From Pseudomonadota bacterium (GTDB lineage Bacteria > Pseudomonadota > Gammaproteobacteria > Burkholderiales > Methylophilaceae): a stretch of 64,000 nt of DNA. The stretch lies in NCBI GenBank assembly GCA_029556915.1, contig JAKQIT010000077.1, positions 62,001 through 126,000 of the forward strand. The letters run 5' to 3'. Position 1 is the stretch's first letter. The number at the start of each line of letters is the position of its first letter. Of the stretch, positions 9,300 through 22,000 are shown piece after piece. Position numbers and translations under genes: made by a program. A model generated the notes under the pieces. The model searched no databases and was not told the origin of the DNA. It was given only the letters and a program-made list of their open reading frames with translations.

Positions 9300-9393
9300 G
9301 GCGGGTCTCCTCGCATTGTGAAATAGCCAACTTGGTCAGGTGCGGAAGCAAGCAGCCACAACTGTTAAGCAAGTGCCGAGGGCAAGGCTCGCC
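9300..9393 (+). ncRNA. ffs: 4.5S signal recognition particle RNA
   Basis: Small bacterial SRP RNA. The universally conserved apical domain is present (GGTCAGGTGCGGAAGC, then AAGCAGCCA), including the GGAA tetraloop context and the asymmetric loop. The outer ends GGCGGG and CTCGCC pair. It lies between DUF779 and dnaX, a common position. A pyrimidine tract and T-run follow (CTCTTCTTTTTT), probably ending transcription. Confidence 0.93.
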
Positions 9394-9473
9394 TCTTCTT
9401 TTTTGAATGTAAGCTCCATGCAGCTTTATTTAGCCTTAGACTAAACACCCATTTTACGCTAAAGTAGCACCCC

Positions 9474-11087
9474 ATGAGTTATCAAGTTTTAGCGCGAAAA
9501 TATCGCCCAAAATCCTTTCAAACGTTGGTCGGACAAGATCATGTAGTGCGCGCGCTCACCAATGCACTAGAGCAACAACGTTTGCATCATGCCTACTTAT
9601 TTACGGGAACACGCGGTGTAGGAAAAACCACCCTCGCCCGTATTTTGGCAAAGTCACTTAACTGTGAAAAAGGCATTTCTGCTTTACCTTGCGGCGTGTG
9701 TAATGCTTGTATAGAAATTGACCGTGGCCGCTATGTTGACTTAATTGAGGTTGACGCAGCATCAAACACCCAAGTAGATGCTATGCGCGAACTATTAGAT
9801 AACGCACAATATGCACCAACCAGTGGCCGATTTAAAGTCTATATCATCGACGAAGTCCATATGCTTTCAAAAAGCGCTTTTAACGCAATGCTTAAGACGT
9901 TAGAAGAACCCCCTGCACACGTAAAATTCATTCTTGCCACTACTGACCCACAAAAAGTACCCGTCACTGTGTTATCAAGGTGTTTGCAGTTTAATTTACG
10001 GCAGATGGCTGGTACATCTATTATCGAGCACTTGCAAAATATTTTGAGTCAAGAAGGTATTCCTTTTCAAGCAACTGCACTGCATTTAATAGCCAGAGCA
10101 GCAAACGGCAGTATGCGCGATGCCCTTTCACTGACAGATCAAGCGATTGCCTATGGCGGTCAAACGGTTAATGAGTGCGAAGTACGTGCAATGTTGGGCG
10201 CGATTGATCAAAGTTATTTATATCAACTAATTCATGCACTATTGTTAAATGACGGTGCAAGCTTGATTGCACAAGCAAAGTTGATGGAAGAGCGCAGTAT
10301 CGCTTTTGAAGCTGCGCTCAATGATTTAGCACAATTATTTCACCAAATTACCATCGCACAAACTGTTCCAGATAGCGTGGCGGATGACTTACCTGAGCGT
10401 GCGCAACTACTCGAATTTGCTGAAAAAATCCCCGCCGAAACTTTGCAGTTATATTACCAAATTGCCCTACTCGGCCGTCGAGACATCGGCTTAGCCCCTG
10501 ACGAATTCGCGGGCTTTACCATGAGTTTGTTGCGCATGTTGGCTTTTACCCCTATCGATAGCGGTGCACATCGCGCAAAGCAAACAACGCAAAACACAGC
10601 CAAACCGAACGCTGAAACACGTTTAACTACGCCAACTGTTCAAGCTGTTGCGGTCAGCCAACCTTTAGAAAAAGCTGTAGATACGATAGAAGATACAACA
10701 CAAAATTCTTTTAATGGTGATTGGCGCAGCTTGCTGGACCAGCTAAAACTAGGGCTTGCACGCAACTTAGCCTTAAATAGCGCCCTGTTGAGTTTTGATG
10801 ACAACACCATGCATTTTGCCATACAAGACAAAGATAAAAGCTTACTTAGCCCCATGTACCAAGACAAATTGGCGCTAGCTTTACAGCAATATTTTGGCAG
10901 AAAAATTCGCTTAGAATTTACCGTGGAAGGTAGTGTAAACACACCTGCCAAACAAGTAGCGCAAGAAAAAGCTTTTGCGCAAAGTAACGCCGAAAACGCT
11001 ATCGAGTCTGATGATTTTGTGCAGGCGCTAATCAACGACTTTGGCGCAACTATTATTCCCAATTCAATTAAACCCATCAGCAATTAA
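9474..11087 (+). CDS. dnaX: DNA polymerase III subunits gamma and tau
   Basis: Clamp-loader ATPase of the replisome, 537 residues. N-terminal AAA+ domain: Walker A GTRGVGKTTLAR, a zinc module with CGVCNAC, Walker B YIIDEVHMLS, and a sensor/arginine-finger region around VTVLSRCLQF. A low-complexity linker (about residues 365-420) leads to a C-terminal domain of the kind that binds the polymerase alpha subunit in tau. It is first in the conserved set dnaX-ybaB-recR, with 12 bases to ybaB. I do not see the slippery A-run of the E. coli gamma frameshift site, so a separate gamma product is uncertain. Confidence 0.96.
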   Translation: MSYQVLARKYRPKSFQTLVGQDHVVRALTNALEQQRLHHAYLFTGTRGVGKTTLARILAKSLNCEKGISALPCGVCNACIEIDRGRYVDLIEVDAASNTQVDAMRELLDNAQYAPTSGRFKVYIIDEVHMLSKSAFNAMLKTLEEPPAHVKFILATTDPQKVPVTVLSRCLQFNLRQMAGTSIIEHLQNILSQEGIPFQATALHLIARAANGSMRDALSLTDQAIAYGGQTVNECEVRAMLGAIDQSYLYQLIHALLLNDGASLIAQAKLMEERSIAFEAALNDLAQLFHQITIAQTVPDSVADDLPERAQLLEFAEKIPAETLQLYYQIALLGRRDIGLAPDEFAGFTMSLLRMLAFTPIDSGAHRAKQTTQNTAKPNAETRLTTPTVQAVAVSQPLEKAVDTIEDTTQNSFNGDWRSLLDQLKLGLARNLALNSALLSFDDNTMHFAIQDKDKSLLSPMYQDKLALALQQYFGRKIRLEFTVEGSVNTPAKQVAQEKAFAQSNAENAIESDDFVQALINDFGATIIPNSIKPISN

Positions 11088-11099
11088 AGGAGAAAAAAC

Positions 11100-11408
11100 A
11101 TGATGAAAGGTGGCATGGGCAACATGATGAAGCAAGCCCAAATGATGCAAGCTAACATGCAAAAAGTGCAAGAGGAGTTAGCTCAAACTGAAGTAGAAGG
11201 TAGTGCCAGTAACGGGATGGTAAAAATCACCATGACTTGCAACAATTCGGTTAAACGTGTGCAAATTAACGATGCGGCGATGGATGACCGTGAAACGCTA
11301 GAAGATTTATTGCTGATTGCTTTAACTGATGCTAAAGCCAAAGCCGAAGCAACCTCGCAACAACGTATGGCAGGTGTAGTGCCTGCTGGCTTTAAAATGC
11401 CGTTTTAG
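11100..11408 (+). CDS. ybaB: YbaB/EbfC nucleoid-associated protein
   Basis: 102-residue YbaB/EbfC family DNA-binding protein. It has the Met/Gln-rich N-terminal helix (MKGGMGNMMKQAQMMQANMQ), the short beta region (VKITMTCNNSVKRVQI) and the C-terminal dimer helix. Family members bind DNA as dimers and influence nucleoid structure. It follows dnaX by 12 bases with GGAGAAAAAAC as ribosome site and precedes recR by 9 bases, so the three are one operon. Confidence 0.95.
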   Translation: MMKGGMGNMMKQAQMMQANMQKVQEELAQTEVEGSASNGMVKITMTCNNSVKRVQINDAAMDDRETLEDLLLIALTDAKAKAEATSQQRMAGVVPAGFKMPF

Positions 11409-11417
11409 TTAGTATCT

Positions 11418-12014
11418 GTGCGCAGCCCTCACACCCTTGATCAGTTAGTCGATGCTTTACGTTGCCTGCCTGGCATTGGACCAAAGTCTGCGTTACGGAT
11501 GGCGTATCACCTACTACAACGTGACCGTCAGGGCGCGCAAAACCTTGCCCATTCGCTCGACAATGCGCTTCAATTGATTGGGCATTGCGAACTTTGCAAT
11601 ACCTTTTCTGAAACCTCATTATGCCCGTTATGCGCCTCTGAAGACCGCGATAATAGTCTGCTGTGTGTCGTTGAGATGCCCACCGACTTAATGATGTTAG
11701 AGCAAACTCATAGTTATAACGGAATGTATTTCGTGCTGATGGGCAGGCTTTCACCTCTCGATGGCATTGGCCCTAAAGAAATCAACCTCGATAAACTCAT
11801 CAAACGCGCGCAAGATGGTGTGGTGTCAGAAGTCATTTTAGCAACCAACTACACGAGCGAAGGTGAAGCCACGGCGCATTATATTAGCGAACTGTTAAAG
11901 TCTCGCCACATTGCAGTAAGTCGCATTGCACGTGGCTTGCCTATGGGTGGCGAGATTGAATATGTGGATAGCGGCACACTTTCTATGGCGCTGCTTGGCC
12001 GAAAAAGCGTGTAG
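11418..12014 (+). CDS. recR: Recombination mediator RecR
   Basis: 198-residue RecR, which with RecF and RecO loads RecA at single-strand gaps. The N-terminal helix-hairpin-helix region holds [20 protein letters not shown], the four-cysteine zinc finger is [16 protein letters not shown], and the Toprim domain includes [12 protein letters not shown]. The C-terminal Walker-like region has [13 protein letters not shown]. The start is GTG at 11418, which matches the RecR N-terminus [14 protein letters not shown]. Confidence 0.96.
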   Translation: MRSPHTLDQLVDALRCLPGIGPKSALRMAYHLLQRDRQGAQNLAHSLDNALQLIGHCELCNTFSETSLCPLCASEDRDNSLLCVVEMPTDLMMLEQTHSYNGMYFVLMGRLSPLDGIGPKEINLDKLIKRAQDGVVSEVILATNYTSEGEATAHYISELLKSRHIAVSRIARGLPMGGEIEYVDSGTLSMALLGRKSV

Positions 12015-12536
12015 CTAAGCTATTTTATCCACATATTTTTTTAGCCAATAATCCACACTGAGTTTACCTGCGCCACCAAACAGCAAAGGTAAAAACATCA
12101 CCATATAAATCAAAGGTAATTTGTAGTTACCAAAACCATCTTGGTTTTCATCCACAATTCGATAGCCTTTTAGCAATTCTGATAAATTAGACCAATGTTC
12201 AGGCCAATGCACAGATGCAATTGCAACAACGGTTAATATTAACAATGAAACCGTAAAAAATCGTGTTGCCACACCAAATGCAAGCGCAAAAGCCCCCACA
12301 ATTTCAAAAAACGTCGCCATACCCCAACTGATGTCTGGCGGTAATAAATTGAATGGAAACGGAAACGCAATGTCAGCAAACCAATTGGTGCCATGCAATT
12401 TTTCAAAGCCCGCCTCACCAAATTCCCAAGCTAAGATAAGCCTTAAGAATAAAGGCGGAATGCTGTCAGAAAATGCATTTAGCCCGTTAAAAGTCGCATT
12501 AACCAGATTTTTCGCGCTAGTCACAAGATTAATCAT
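12015..12536 (-). CDS. DoxX family membrane protein
   Basis: 173 residues with four hydrophobic segments and the DoxX pattern: LRLILAWEFGEAGFEKLHG in the first helix, then a pair of helices around MATFFEIVGAFALAFGVATR. The insertion between helices 3 and 4 mentions GYRIVDENQDGFGNYKLPLI. DoxX proteins are integral membrane proteins linked to thiosulfate or redox metabolism. Its stop abuts the convergent recR stop (adjacent bases 12014/12015). It follows msrQ on the same strand with a 67-base gap. Confidence 0.85.
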   Translation of the reverse strand: MINLVTSAKNLVNATFNGLNAFSDSIPPLFLRLILAWEFGEAGFEKLHGTNWFADIAFPFPFNLLPPDISWGMATFFEIVGAFALAFGVATRFFTVSLLILTVVAIASVHWPEHWSNLSELLKGYRIVDENQDGFGNYKLPLIYMVMFLPLLFGGAGKLSVDYWLKKYVDKIA

Positions 12537-12603
12537 TTAAACACCCATATTTTGTTTTTAAGTGATGATTAGTCGTAGCTATGGCTAAACCCTTACAGGG
12601 AAG

Positions 12604-13218
12604 TTAATTTATTTTAGGTTTAATTGCTTGCGCTCTTTGATATTTAAAATAAATACGCACCGCCAATAACAGCGCCAAAATCAGCGCATACAATAAAGGC
12701 TCGCGAATATCAATTTTAACCAGCCACCAAAAATGTACTACCGCTAAAATAGCAACGGCATAAACCAGTTGATGCAGTTTTTTCCATCGTTCTCGCAGGC
12801 GTTTAATCATCGCCTTATTTGAGGTGATGGCGAGCGGCACCGTCAGCACAAATGCTGCAAAGCCCACCAAAATACGCGGATGTTTGGCAATATCTTGGGT
12901 AATATCTGTCCAGCTAAAGCTGAAATCTAGCCATAAATATATTAACACATGCAAACAGGCGTAAAAAAACATAAACAAGCCTAACATACGCCGCATTTGC
13001 AACGGCCAAGTGTGACCAGTAAGCAAGCGAATTGGCGTTAAACTGAGCGTAGCTAGTAATATAATCAACGCCCAAAAACCTGTAGAACGCTCAATAAACT
13101 CAATTTCGTTAGCGGGAAAATCTTGTAGAACACCTAAAAAAATTAAGCGCGCTAATGGCAATAAACACAGTAAAAATACGCTGTATTTAACAATAGAAAT
13201 TTGATTTTTGGTTAGCAT
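12604..13218 (-). CDS. msrQ: Haem-binding membrane subunit MsrQ
   Basis: 204-residue MsrQ (formerly YedZ), a b-type haem ferric-reductase-like membrane protein that passes electrons to the periplasmic methionine sulfoxide reductase MsrP. About six hydrophobic segments; family signatures TGFWALIILLATLSLTPIRL and RRMLGLFMFFYACLHVLIYL, with His in the latter and in LVYAVAILAVVHFWW as likely haem ligands. It lies downstream of msrP on the same strand with a 163-base gap that contains the structured repeat at 13261-13310. Confidence 0.93.
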   Translation of the reverse strand: MLTKNQISIVKYSVFLLCLLPLARLIFLGVLQDFPANEIEFIERSTGFWALIILLATLSLTPIRLLTGHTWPLQMRRMLGLFMFFYACLHVLIYLWLDFSFSWTDITQDIAKHPRILVGFAAFVLTVPLAITSNKAMIKRLRERWKKLHQLVYAVAILAVVHFWWLVKIDIREPLLYALILALLLAVRIYFKYQRAQAIKPKIN

Positions 13219-13260
13219 TTTACGTCTAAATTTTTGGCTTAATATTTAACAAAAAATCGC

Positions 13261-13310
13261 CCGAGAAAAATTAATACCTCTGCAAGCCAGTCTGCATGCG
13301 GCTTGCAGAG
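13261..13310. repeat. Structured intergenic element, copy 2 of 2
   Basis: CCGAGA, 10 bases, CCTCTGCAAGCC, an 11-base loop, then GGCTTGCAGAG; the 11-base stem is perfect. Order, stem and all spacings equal those at 3044-3094, although the loops differ in sequence, which suggests a conserved structure. It lies between msrP and msrQ. Confidence 0.65.
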
Positions 13311-13381
13311 CATCAAAAAGAAATGTGCGCATTTTAAGTGGTGTTTTTATGTTTTAGAAACGCGTTTTTAGCGAATGGCTA

Positions 13382-14368
13382 CTAGAAGTTTTTGCGCAAA
13401 TCTAAACCGGCATATATCTGCCCAACTTGCTCAGCATAGCCATTAAACATTTGCGTTTTTATGCGCCCAGCAAACAGCCCTGCACCAATTCGTTTTTCGG
13501 TCGATTGTGACCAACGTGGGTGTTCAACATTGGGGTTCACGTTTGCATAAAAACCATATTCTCTTGGGCCCGCTTTCATCCAGCTCGACACAGGCATTTT
13601 TTCTGTAAAGCGAATTTTCACAATCGACTTTGCCCCTTTAAAACCATATTTCCACGGCACAACCAAACGCATGGGCGCGCCATTTTGGTTAGGCAAAACC
13701 TCCCCATACAAACCCACCGCCATCAAGGTTAGCGGGTGCATGGCTTCATCCATGCGCAAACCCTCAGTATAAGGCCAATCCAAAATGGGTAAATTCACAC
13801 CAGGCATTTGTTGCTTATCAGCCAACGAAACAAACTCAACGTATTTAGCATTACCAGTGGGCTCAGCCCATTTAATCAGTTGCGCCAGCGGCAGCCCCAC
13901 CCACGGAATGACCATCGACCAACCCTCAACGCAACGCATCCGGTAAATGCGTTCTTCTAACGGGGCTAATTTATAAATATCTTCTATGCTAATGGTTTTA
14001 GGCTTTTTAACTTCACCTTCAATGCTGACTGTCCATGGATGCGCCTTAAATAATTTACTATGAATAGCTGGCTCACTTTTATCCGTGCCAAACTCGTAAA
14101 AATTGTTATAACTCGTCACATCGTCATATTCGGTGAGCTTTTCACTGGTACTAAAAGCCGACTTTTTTATGCCTGAAAATTTTGGGCGTGATTGACTCGC
14201 CGATTTAGCCAACTTTTCTGCTTGTGCAGTGAGTGGATGCGTAAACAGCGCCACCGAGCCTGCAACAACGCCAAATCCAGCCTTTTGTAAAAAGGCTCGA
14301 CGTTGCTCAAAAATAGCTTTTGGCGTAATCTCTGATGGAAAAATATCAGGCTTTGGTAAAATGATCAT
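13382..14368 (-). CDS. msrP: Periplasmic methionine sulfoxide reductase, molybdenum subunit MsrP
   Basis: 328-residue MsrP (formerly YedY), a sulfite-oxidase-fold molybdopterin enzyme that repairs oxidised methionines in periplasmic proteins. A twin-arginine signal is present ([20 protein letters not shown], Arg23-Arg24), so it is exported folded. The Mo-ligand cysteine is Cys146 in [15 protein letters not shown]. Other family stretches: [20 protein letters not shown] and [12 protein letters not shown]. It is the first gene of the msrP-msrQ pair; the preceding gene is a TPR protein 73 bases upstream on the same strand. Confidence 0.96.
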   Translation of the reverse strand: MIILPKPDIFPSEITPKAIFEQRRAFLQKAGFGVVAGSVALFTHPLTAQAEKLAKSASQSRPKFSGIKKSAFSTSEKLTEYDDVTSYNNFYEFGTDKSEPAIHSKLFKAHPWTVSIEGEVKKPKTISIEDIYKLAPLEERIYRMRCVEGWSMVIPWVGLPLAQLIKWAEPTGNAKYVEFVSLADKQQMPGVNLPILDWPYTEGLRMDEAMHPLTLMAVGLYGEVLPNQNGAPMRLVVPWKYGFKGAKSIVKIRFTEKMPVSSWMKAGPREYGFYANVNPNVEHPRWSQSTEKRIGAGLFAGRIKTQMFNGYAEQVGQIYAGLDLRKNF

Positions 14369-14441
14369 TGCGCTTGCCTTAAGGTAGTTGAGTTAACACT
14401 TAGTCGCTACACTATGATGCGCCTTACAAAAAATGTGTAGC

Positions 14442-15344
14442 TTATTGCAATTGCAATGTTTGCTGCTCAATTTCAGTTGCCAACTCTTTATCTTGGGTGT
14501 TTTTTGCTATCATTTTTGCTTTTTCAATCAGAGCATCAGCAGATGCTTTGTCACCTTTAGCTTGTTTTACACTGGCTAGTACATAACTGGCTTTAGCTTC
14601 ATAATAGGCACCACCGTTATCTAACGCAAACTGAATCATTTTATTAAGAATATTTTCTGCGCTGGTGAAATTTTTTGTAAGGGCATAATAGCGGCCAAGC
14701 GTAATGCCTGCATTTACATGATCATCTAAACTACCTGCTTTGCTTTGCATGGCGTACCCTTTCACCTGAAACTCCAAAGCCAAATCATGTTCTTGCAATT
14801 TATGGTGCATCAGGGCGATATTTTCAAAACTCTCACCACGCTCATTATCATTAGCCGCTAATTGGCTACCTAAAGTGTATTGCGCCAATGCTTGCGCAAA
14901 TTGTTGGTTTAGCGCGTGAATATTACCTATTGCGTTATAACTAGCGCGTTCATACGCAGGCGTTTTGCTGACTTTTGCTTGCGTACTCGCGATTTGGTAG
15001 CTTGCAATAGCCGCTTCATATTGCTTGAGCTCTTTAAAGGTATTACCAATCAACATTGAAGACACCGCTTTGTCAAAAGCATCCGTAGATAGTGCATCCG
15101 CTTGTTTAAATATATTGAGTGCGCCATTAAAATCGTCATTAGCGGCCAAGCAACGGCCTTGGCAAATGAGGGCATCACGATCGTTTTTATTATTGGCTAA
15201 TGCGCTGCTGGCTTGCGCTAATGCAGATGCAATATCCCCTTTTTCTAAAGCAGATTGACAAGCAGATGCTTCAGTTGACTTTGCTAAAGAGTTGTTTATA
15301 AACAATAAATTAAGAAGTAATGCTAAAGTTATTTCTAATTTCAT
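14442..15344 (-). CDS. Exported TPR-repeat protein
   Basis: 300 residues with an N-terminal signal peptide (LALLLNLLFINNSLA). The mature part is made of helical tetratricopeptide-like repeats rich in Ala, Leu and Tyr (for example EAAIASYQIASTQ, FAQALAQYTLGSQLAAN). Such proteins act as scaffolds in the periplasm or envelope. It lies upstream of msrP on the same strand, but a functional link is only suggested by position. No enzymatic motif is visible. Confidence 0.75.
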   Translation of the reverse strand: MKLEITLALLLNLLFINNSLAKSTEASACQSALEKGDIASALAQASSALANNKNDRDALICQGRCLAANDDFNGALNIFKQADALSTDAFDKAVSSMLIGNTFKELKQYEAAIASYQIASTQAKVSKTPAYERASYNAIGNIHALNQQFAQALAQYTLGSQLAANDNERGESFENIALMHHKLQEHDLALEFQVKGYAMQSKAGSLDDHVNAGITLGRYYALTKNFTSAENILNKMIQFALDNGGAYYEAKASYVLASVKQAKGDKASADALIEKAKMIAKNTQDKELATEIEQQTLQLQ

Positions 15345-15401
15345 CTTTTATTCCATACGTATTGGTAGATATGCACAACTATTTCTACGACACTCTGCCT
15401 T

Positions 15402-17429
<2,028 letters not shown>

Positions 17430-17444
17430 TTACGTGATTGTATG

Positions 17445-18953
17445 TTATGAAAACAATCTAACAGCGCTTTCAGAGCCAGGTACAATGCCACGCGTAAGCA
17501 TATTAGAATGAATAGCTTTCAACTGCTGGGAAATTTTTTCAAGCTGAGCATCTCCCAGTACTTTATTACCCTCATCTACCAAAATGGCATTTAGGCCGAT
17601 ATTCATTTGTTTTGCCACTTGCACCATTTGGCTAAAGGCATGGCCATTTTCTGCAATATGCGGAATATCTAATTGAAATGTAATACCTTTTATAACTGAG
17701 TTGCGTAGCATCTCAACGTTAAAGCGGAAATTCTCTCGGTTAAACATGATAAATATTGGCCGACCACTTTCATCAAAATATTTAAATGATCCATCAGAGC
17801 TAAGCCTAAAACCTTGCGCTTCAGCCAAGCCTTTTAATTTTGTGCCGGTAAATGCACCTTGTTCACCATGTACCAGATGAAAACCGATTGTTTTATCTAC
17901 CTCTATGCAAAATGCATCTAGGGCATTGGCTTTACTTAAAATATCACCTGTTTCTTGCCATGCTAACTGAGCATTTAATTGCTTATTGAGCTCACTTACA
18001 GCCAATTGAAACCGATTTAGTAAGTTGCGTGATATAGCCCCAGATCTGTCTGCCAACTGAATACTACAGGCAATTTTAGACACTTTTTGGTGAGGAGAAA
18101 CTTCCTTTAATAATGTCCACAGTGGAGCAACATCTTCCGCCAGCTCAAGTGCGTTTGAAGTTAAAGTGTGAACAAATACGGGTTTATCATAGCCTTCAAA
18201 CTGACCTATTAATGTGTTCACGATAGTACTTGCCGGTATTTCACGAGATAAATGCAATATGGCGGTGTAATCCATCTGCCGATGTAGCATTGATGGTAAA
18301 GCTAACTCAATGACTTTGCTTTCGTCAGAGGCCTTGCTTTCATCAGAAGTGTCAATTTCTGCAGTATTATTCGCAATATTTTGATCTGAAGTAGCATTAT
18401 TAGCTGAAGCATGCACTTGGTCACTAGGCTGGGATACTGCTGGCGTATGCAGAATCTTAGGTTCTGCTTGTTTAGGTGATTCAGTTAAATGTGGCTCATT
18501 TGCCGTTTTATTTTTATGACCAAAGACATCATCAAAAATAGCTTTGATATCTTCACTTCGAGGCGCAGGCGGCGCATCCGCTATACGCTGGTTAACTTGG
18601 GATGCCGCTCTTGCTTTTGTTAACTGTGCATACGCCTCATTAATGGACACGTCATCTGGCAAAAACTCCTCCACTGACTTCTCATTTGATTCACTTGAGG
18701 GATTGGTATCAACGGATTCCGTTTGACTAATTTTAATCTTGCTAGAAAAAGGATCTATTATTGTGTCTTCAAAGGCATCCTTTACTTTGTTTACATCTAA
18801 GTTAGGGTCGTCTAGCAATGCATCACTTTGTAATGGTGTGAAATTTTTTTCTGCTTGTTGATAGTATTTCCGCTCTTGCCACCAATTGTAAGCAAAAACG
18901 GAGGCTATGATGAGCACACCCATTGCAATTAACAATACATACAAATTAGTCAT
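17445..18953 (-). CDS. zipA: Cell division protein ZipA
   Basis: 502 residues, longer than E. coli ZipA (about 330). One N-terminal membrane helix (YVLLIAMGVLIIASVFAYNW) anchors it in the inner membrane; a long acidic, Ser/Ala/Pro-rich linker follows (about residues 60-260); the C-terminal domain (about residues 365-500) is the ZipA FtsZ-binding fold. ZipA ties FtsZ filaments to the membrane at the division site. Its place between smc and ligA is the usual one in this group. The extra length is in the linker and in a region before the FtsZ-binding domain (residues 260-360). Confidence 0.85.
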   Translation of the reverse strand: MTNLYVLLIAMGVLIIASVFAYNWWQERKYYQQAEKNFTPLQSDALLDDPNLDVNKVKDAFEDTIIDPFSSKIKISQTESVDTNPSSESNEKSVEEFLPDDVSINEAYAQLTKARAASQVNQRIADAPPAPRSEDIKAIFDDVFGHKNKTANEPHLTESPKQAEPKILHTPAVSQPSDQVHASANNATSDQNIANNTAEIDTSDESKASDESKVIELALPSMLHRQMDYTAILHLSREIPASTIVNTLIGQFEGYDKPVFVHTLTSNALELAEDVAPLWTLLKEVSPHQKVSKIACSIQLADRSGAISRNLLNRFQLAVSELNKQLNAQLAWQETGDILSKANALDAFCIEVDKTIGFHLVHGEQGAFTGTKLKGLAEAQGFRLSSDGSFKYFDESGRPIFIMFNRENFRFNVEMLRNSVIKGITFQLDIPHIAENGHAFSQMVQVAKQMNIGLNAILVDEGNKVLGDAQLEKISQQLKAIHSNMLTRGIVPGSESAVRLFS

Positions 18954-19008
18954 TTATACTAACTTTCAATCTATAAAAAATACTTGGTAAACAAAAAAAC
19001 TTAATCAA

Positions 19009-22000
19009 CTAAACGGCAACTTCCGCAGTCATTTTAACAGCTGTTTCCATATCTACATCTACAATACGTGAAACTCCAGACTCTTGCATCGTAACGCCTA
19101 TCAATTGCTGTGCCATTTCCATTGATATTTTATTATGACTTACATATAAAAATTGTGTTTTTTCAGACATTTTCTTAACCATAGCGCAAAAACGCTCAGT
19201 ATTACTATCATCCAATGGTGCATCAACTTCATCCATCAAACAAAATGGTGCGGGGTTTAACCGAAACAAAGCAAACACTAGTGCTAGCGCTGTCAGTGCT
19301 TTTTCACCCCCAGATAGCAAATGAATTGTGCTATTTTTCTTACCTGGTGGTTGAGCGAAAACTTGCATGCCTGTGTCTAAAATTTCTTCGCCGAGCAACT
19401 CTAATCGCGCCTGACCTCCGCCAAATAAAGTCGAAAACAATTCACCAAAATGTTTATTTGCTTCATCAAATGTCGCTTGCAAACGCCCTCTAGTTTCTTT
19501 GTCTATTTTGCGAATGGCAACTTCAAGTGTCTCAGAAGCCTCGGTCAGGTCTTTACTTTGGCTGTCTAGGTAGGTTTTGCGTAATTGTTCCGTTTCTAAC
19601 TCTTGAATCGCAGCCAAATTAACAGCACCTAAAGCTTCAATTTCAAGCATGAGCTTATTGCGCTTTCTTTCAACATCAGCCACTTTAACTACGCTCTCAG
19701 AACCAGCACCTATTTGGTTAAGCTGCGCTGATATTGCATCTTCATGCACATGACAAGCCAACAGTTCAGCATGACATTGCTCAAAATATATACGTGACTC
19801 CTGCTCGTTTAGACGAGCCGATTCCAGCTTATCTCGCAATGGGTGTAAAGATTGCTCATTTTGCATTCTTTCACGCTCAATACCCAATAATGCTTGCTCT
19901 GATTCACCCATCACATTACGCGCCAAAGCTAAAGCTTGATCGCAACTTTGCTTATTATTGAGCGCGATTATTAAATTATCCTTCAGAGCTTGCATCATTG
20001 TGGATGCCAACATAGCCTCAGAATCATTAACGTGTAATTCTAGGCTTGCTTTTTCTTCATGTAAATGGTTAATTTTACTATTTAATTCATTGATGTAATT
20101 ATTTTTTAACTTTAAGTTAAAACCACTTTCTTGAAATGCGCGCTCCGAGATTTGTAACTGATTTCGCGCAAAGTGTAATGCGGAGTCTGCTTTTTGTTTT
20201 TCAACCTCTTGCCGGCTTTTTTGCACTTGAGCTTGTGTTAAACTTTGGGTGATTTCGTTGATAATCGCTTGTTTAACATCAATTTCACTTTTAAGTTTTA
20301 AAAGTTTTTCTTCTGCCGCTGCACAATCAATTTGCAAAGACTGCTGCCGTTGTTGCACATTTTGTTGCGCATGCTTTAGTTGCTGTAAATCCAAACTCAG
20401 TTGATGTTGTTGCTGTGAAAGCATTTTTAGCTGCAAGTGCTTAGACTGCTGTTCACCACGTAGAATTTGCAAATTTTGCTCAATGAACGCAAGTTGTACT
20501 TGAGATTGAACAACGGCATCTTGAGCGATTGGCCGCTGTAACTCCAAGGCTTCCAAATGTGCTTGACGCTCTAACACGCCATGTAATAGCGACGGATCCC
20601 CAAAATAAGACAAGCTGTGTGCAGTGTAAATATCGCCTTGCTGATTTACTAAACACTCACCATTAGCAAGCGTTTGACGCTCGTTATCTGCATCAGCGTC
20701 TGCTTCTAGTAAATAAACACCTGCCAGCCAATCCTGCAAAGCCGATTTTAGATTTTCTTCGACCTTGTCGAGCATATCATATAAGGCAGTTTTGCCATTT
20801 TTTATCGTTATAGTGCGTGTAAATTTGGCTTCTAAACCCACTGTTAGCCCTTTTGGAGGGCGCGAAGCTAATTTTAAAGTGTGACTTGCAATTGCATTTA
20901 AACGATTACCCAACACCGCTTCCAATGCAGTTTCCCAGCCATTTTTAATTTTTATTGATTGCCAAAAACGTGTTCTATTTTCTAAGCCTACATTTTTCAA
21001 CCAACTATCCAGGGCATCTTGATTATTGCCACGCTCCATACTTTGTTGAACTTTTGTAAGTGAACTGATTTCTGCTTCAAGCACAGTTAAAGCGCGTTGT
21101 TTTTCTGAATATAAATCACGTTGGGACTTGCTCTCAATTGTTAATGTTTGCTCTTTGTGCTGCGTCTCTAAAATAACCTTATCTAAAACAGCTATTTCTT
21201 GATCAACAGCATTATGTTGTAGTTGCTTTTCCACAATAGCTGCATCTGGTATCGTTTGAATGCTGGCTAAATTTTTCTGTAGGCGGCTGATATGCTCACT
21301 GGTTTCAGCCACACTTCGCGAAATATGACTTAAATTAGCCTGCTCAAGTCGCAAGCGCTGTTCCGCAGTGTTCACCGCTGCCAGACTAACGTTGTAGTTA
21401 GCCAACACACCTTGGAATTGCTGAGACAATGCTGGCAAATTACTTTTTTCACTCTGAATCTTCAGCTCTGCACTAGCGTAGTCTGCATTCGCTTTTTCTA
21501 AATCAGCTTGCGCAGATTCTAGGGTGCTTAGTAACTGGCTACTTTGCGTGGCATTCTTTTGTAGCTGTGACTGCAATTGCTGTATTTGCTGTTCCAACCT
21601 GGCGCGTGCTTCCGTTGTACTTTTAACTTGATTTTCTAGATTTGAGACTTCTGCATTTGCCTCATAATAGTTAGTTTGTGCAACATTCAGCGCTTCTGTT
21701 GCTGCAAAGCTATCTTGCCGAGCACTTTCCAATGCGCTTTCATTGCTGCGTAACTTAGCCATTTGTGCTTCTAGTTCATTTGCTAACTTTTCGACATTGC
21801 GTTGCGCTTTTTCCCACAGTGCGCTGGCATCACGTTTTTTAAGCAACCAAACTTGGGCTTTGGCTATGTTGAGTGCTGTTTGTAACTGATGATATTGCTC
21901 GGCCACAACTGCTTGAGATTGTAAGCGGCTAATTTGCTTATCCAGCTCTCGCAATATATCTTCTACGCGCGTTAAGTTTTCACGGGTATCTCGCAGACGC

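Noticed and set aside
10640..11083. 147-codon open frame opposite dnaX
   Set aside because: Antisense shadow of the dnaX C-terminal region; composition follows dnaX.
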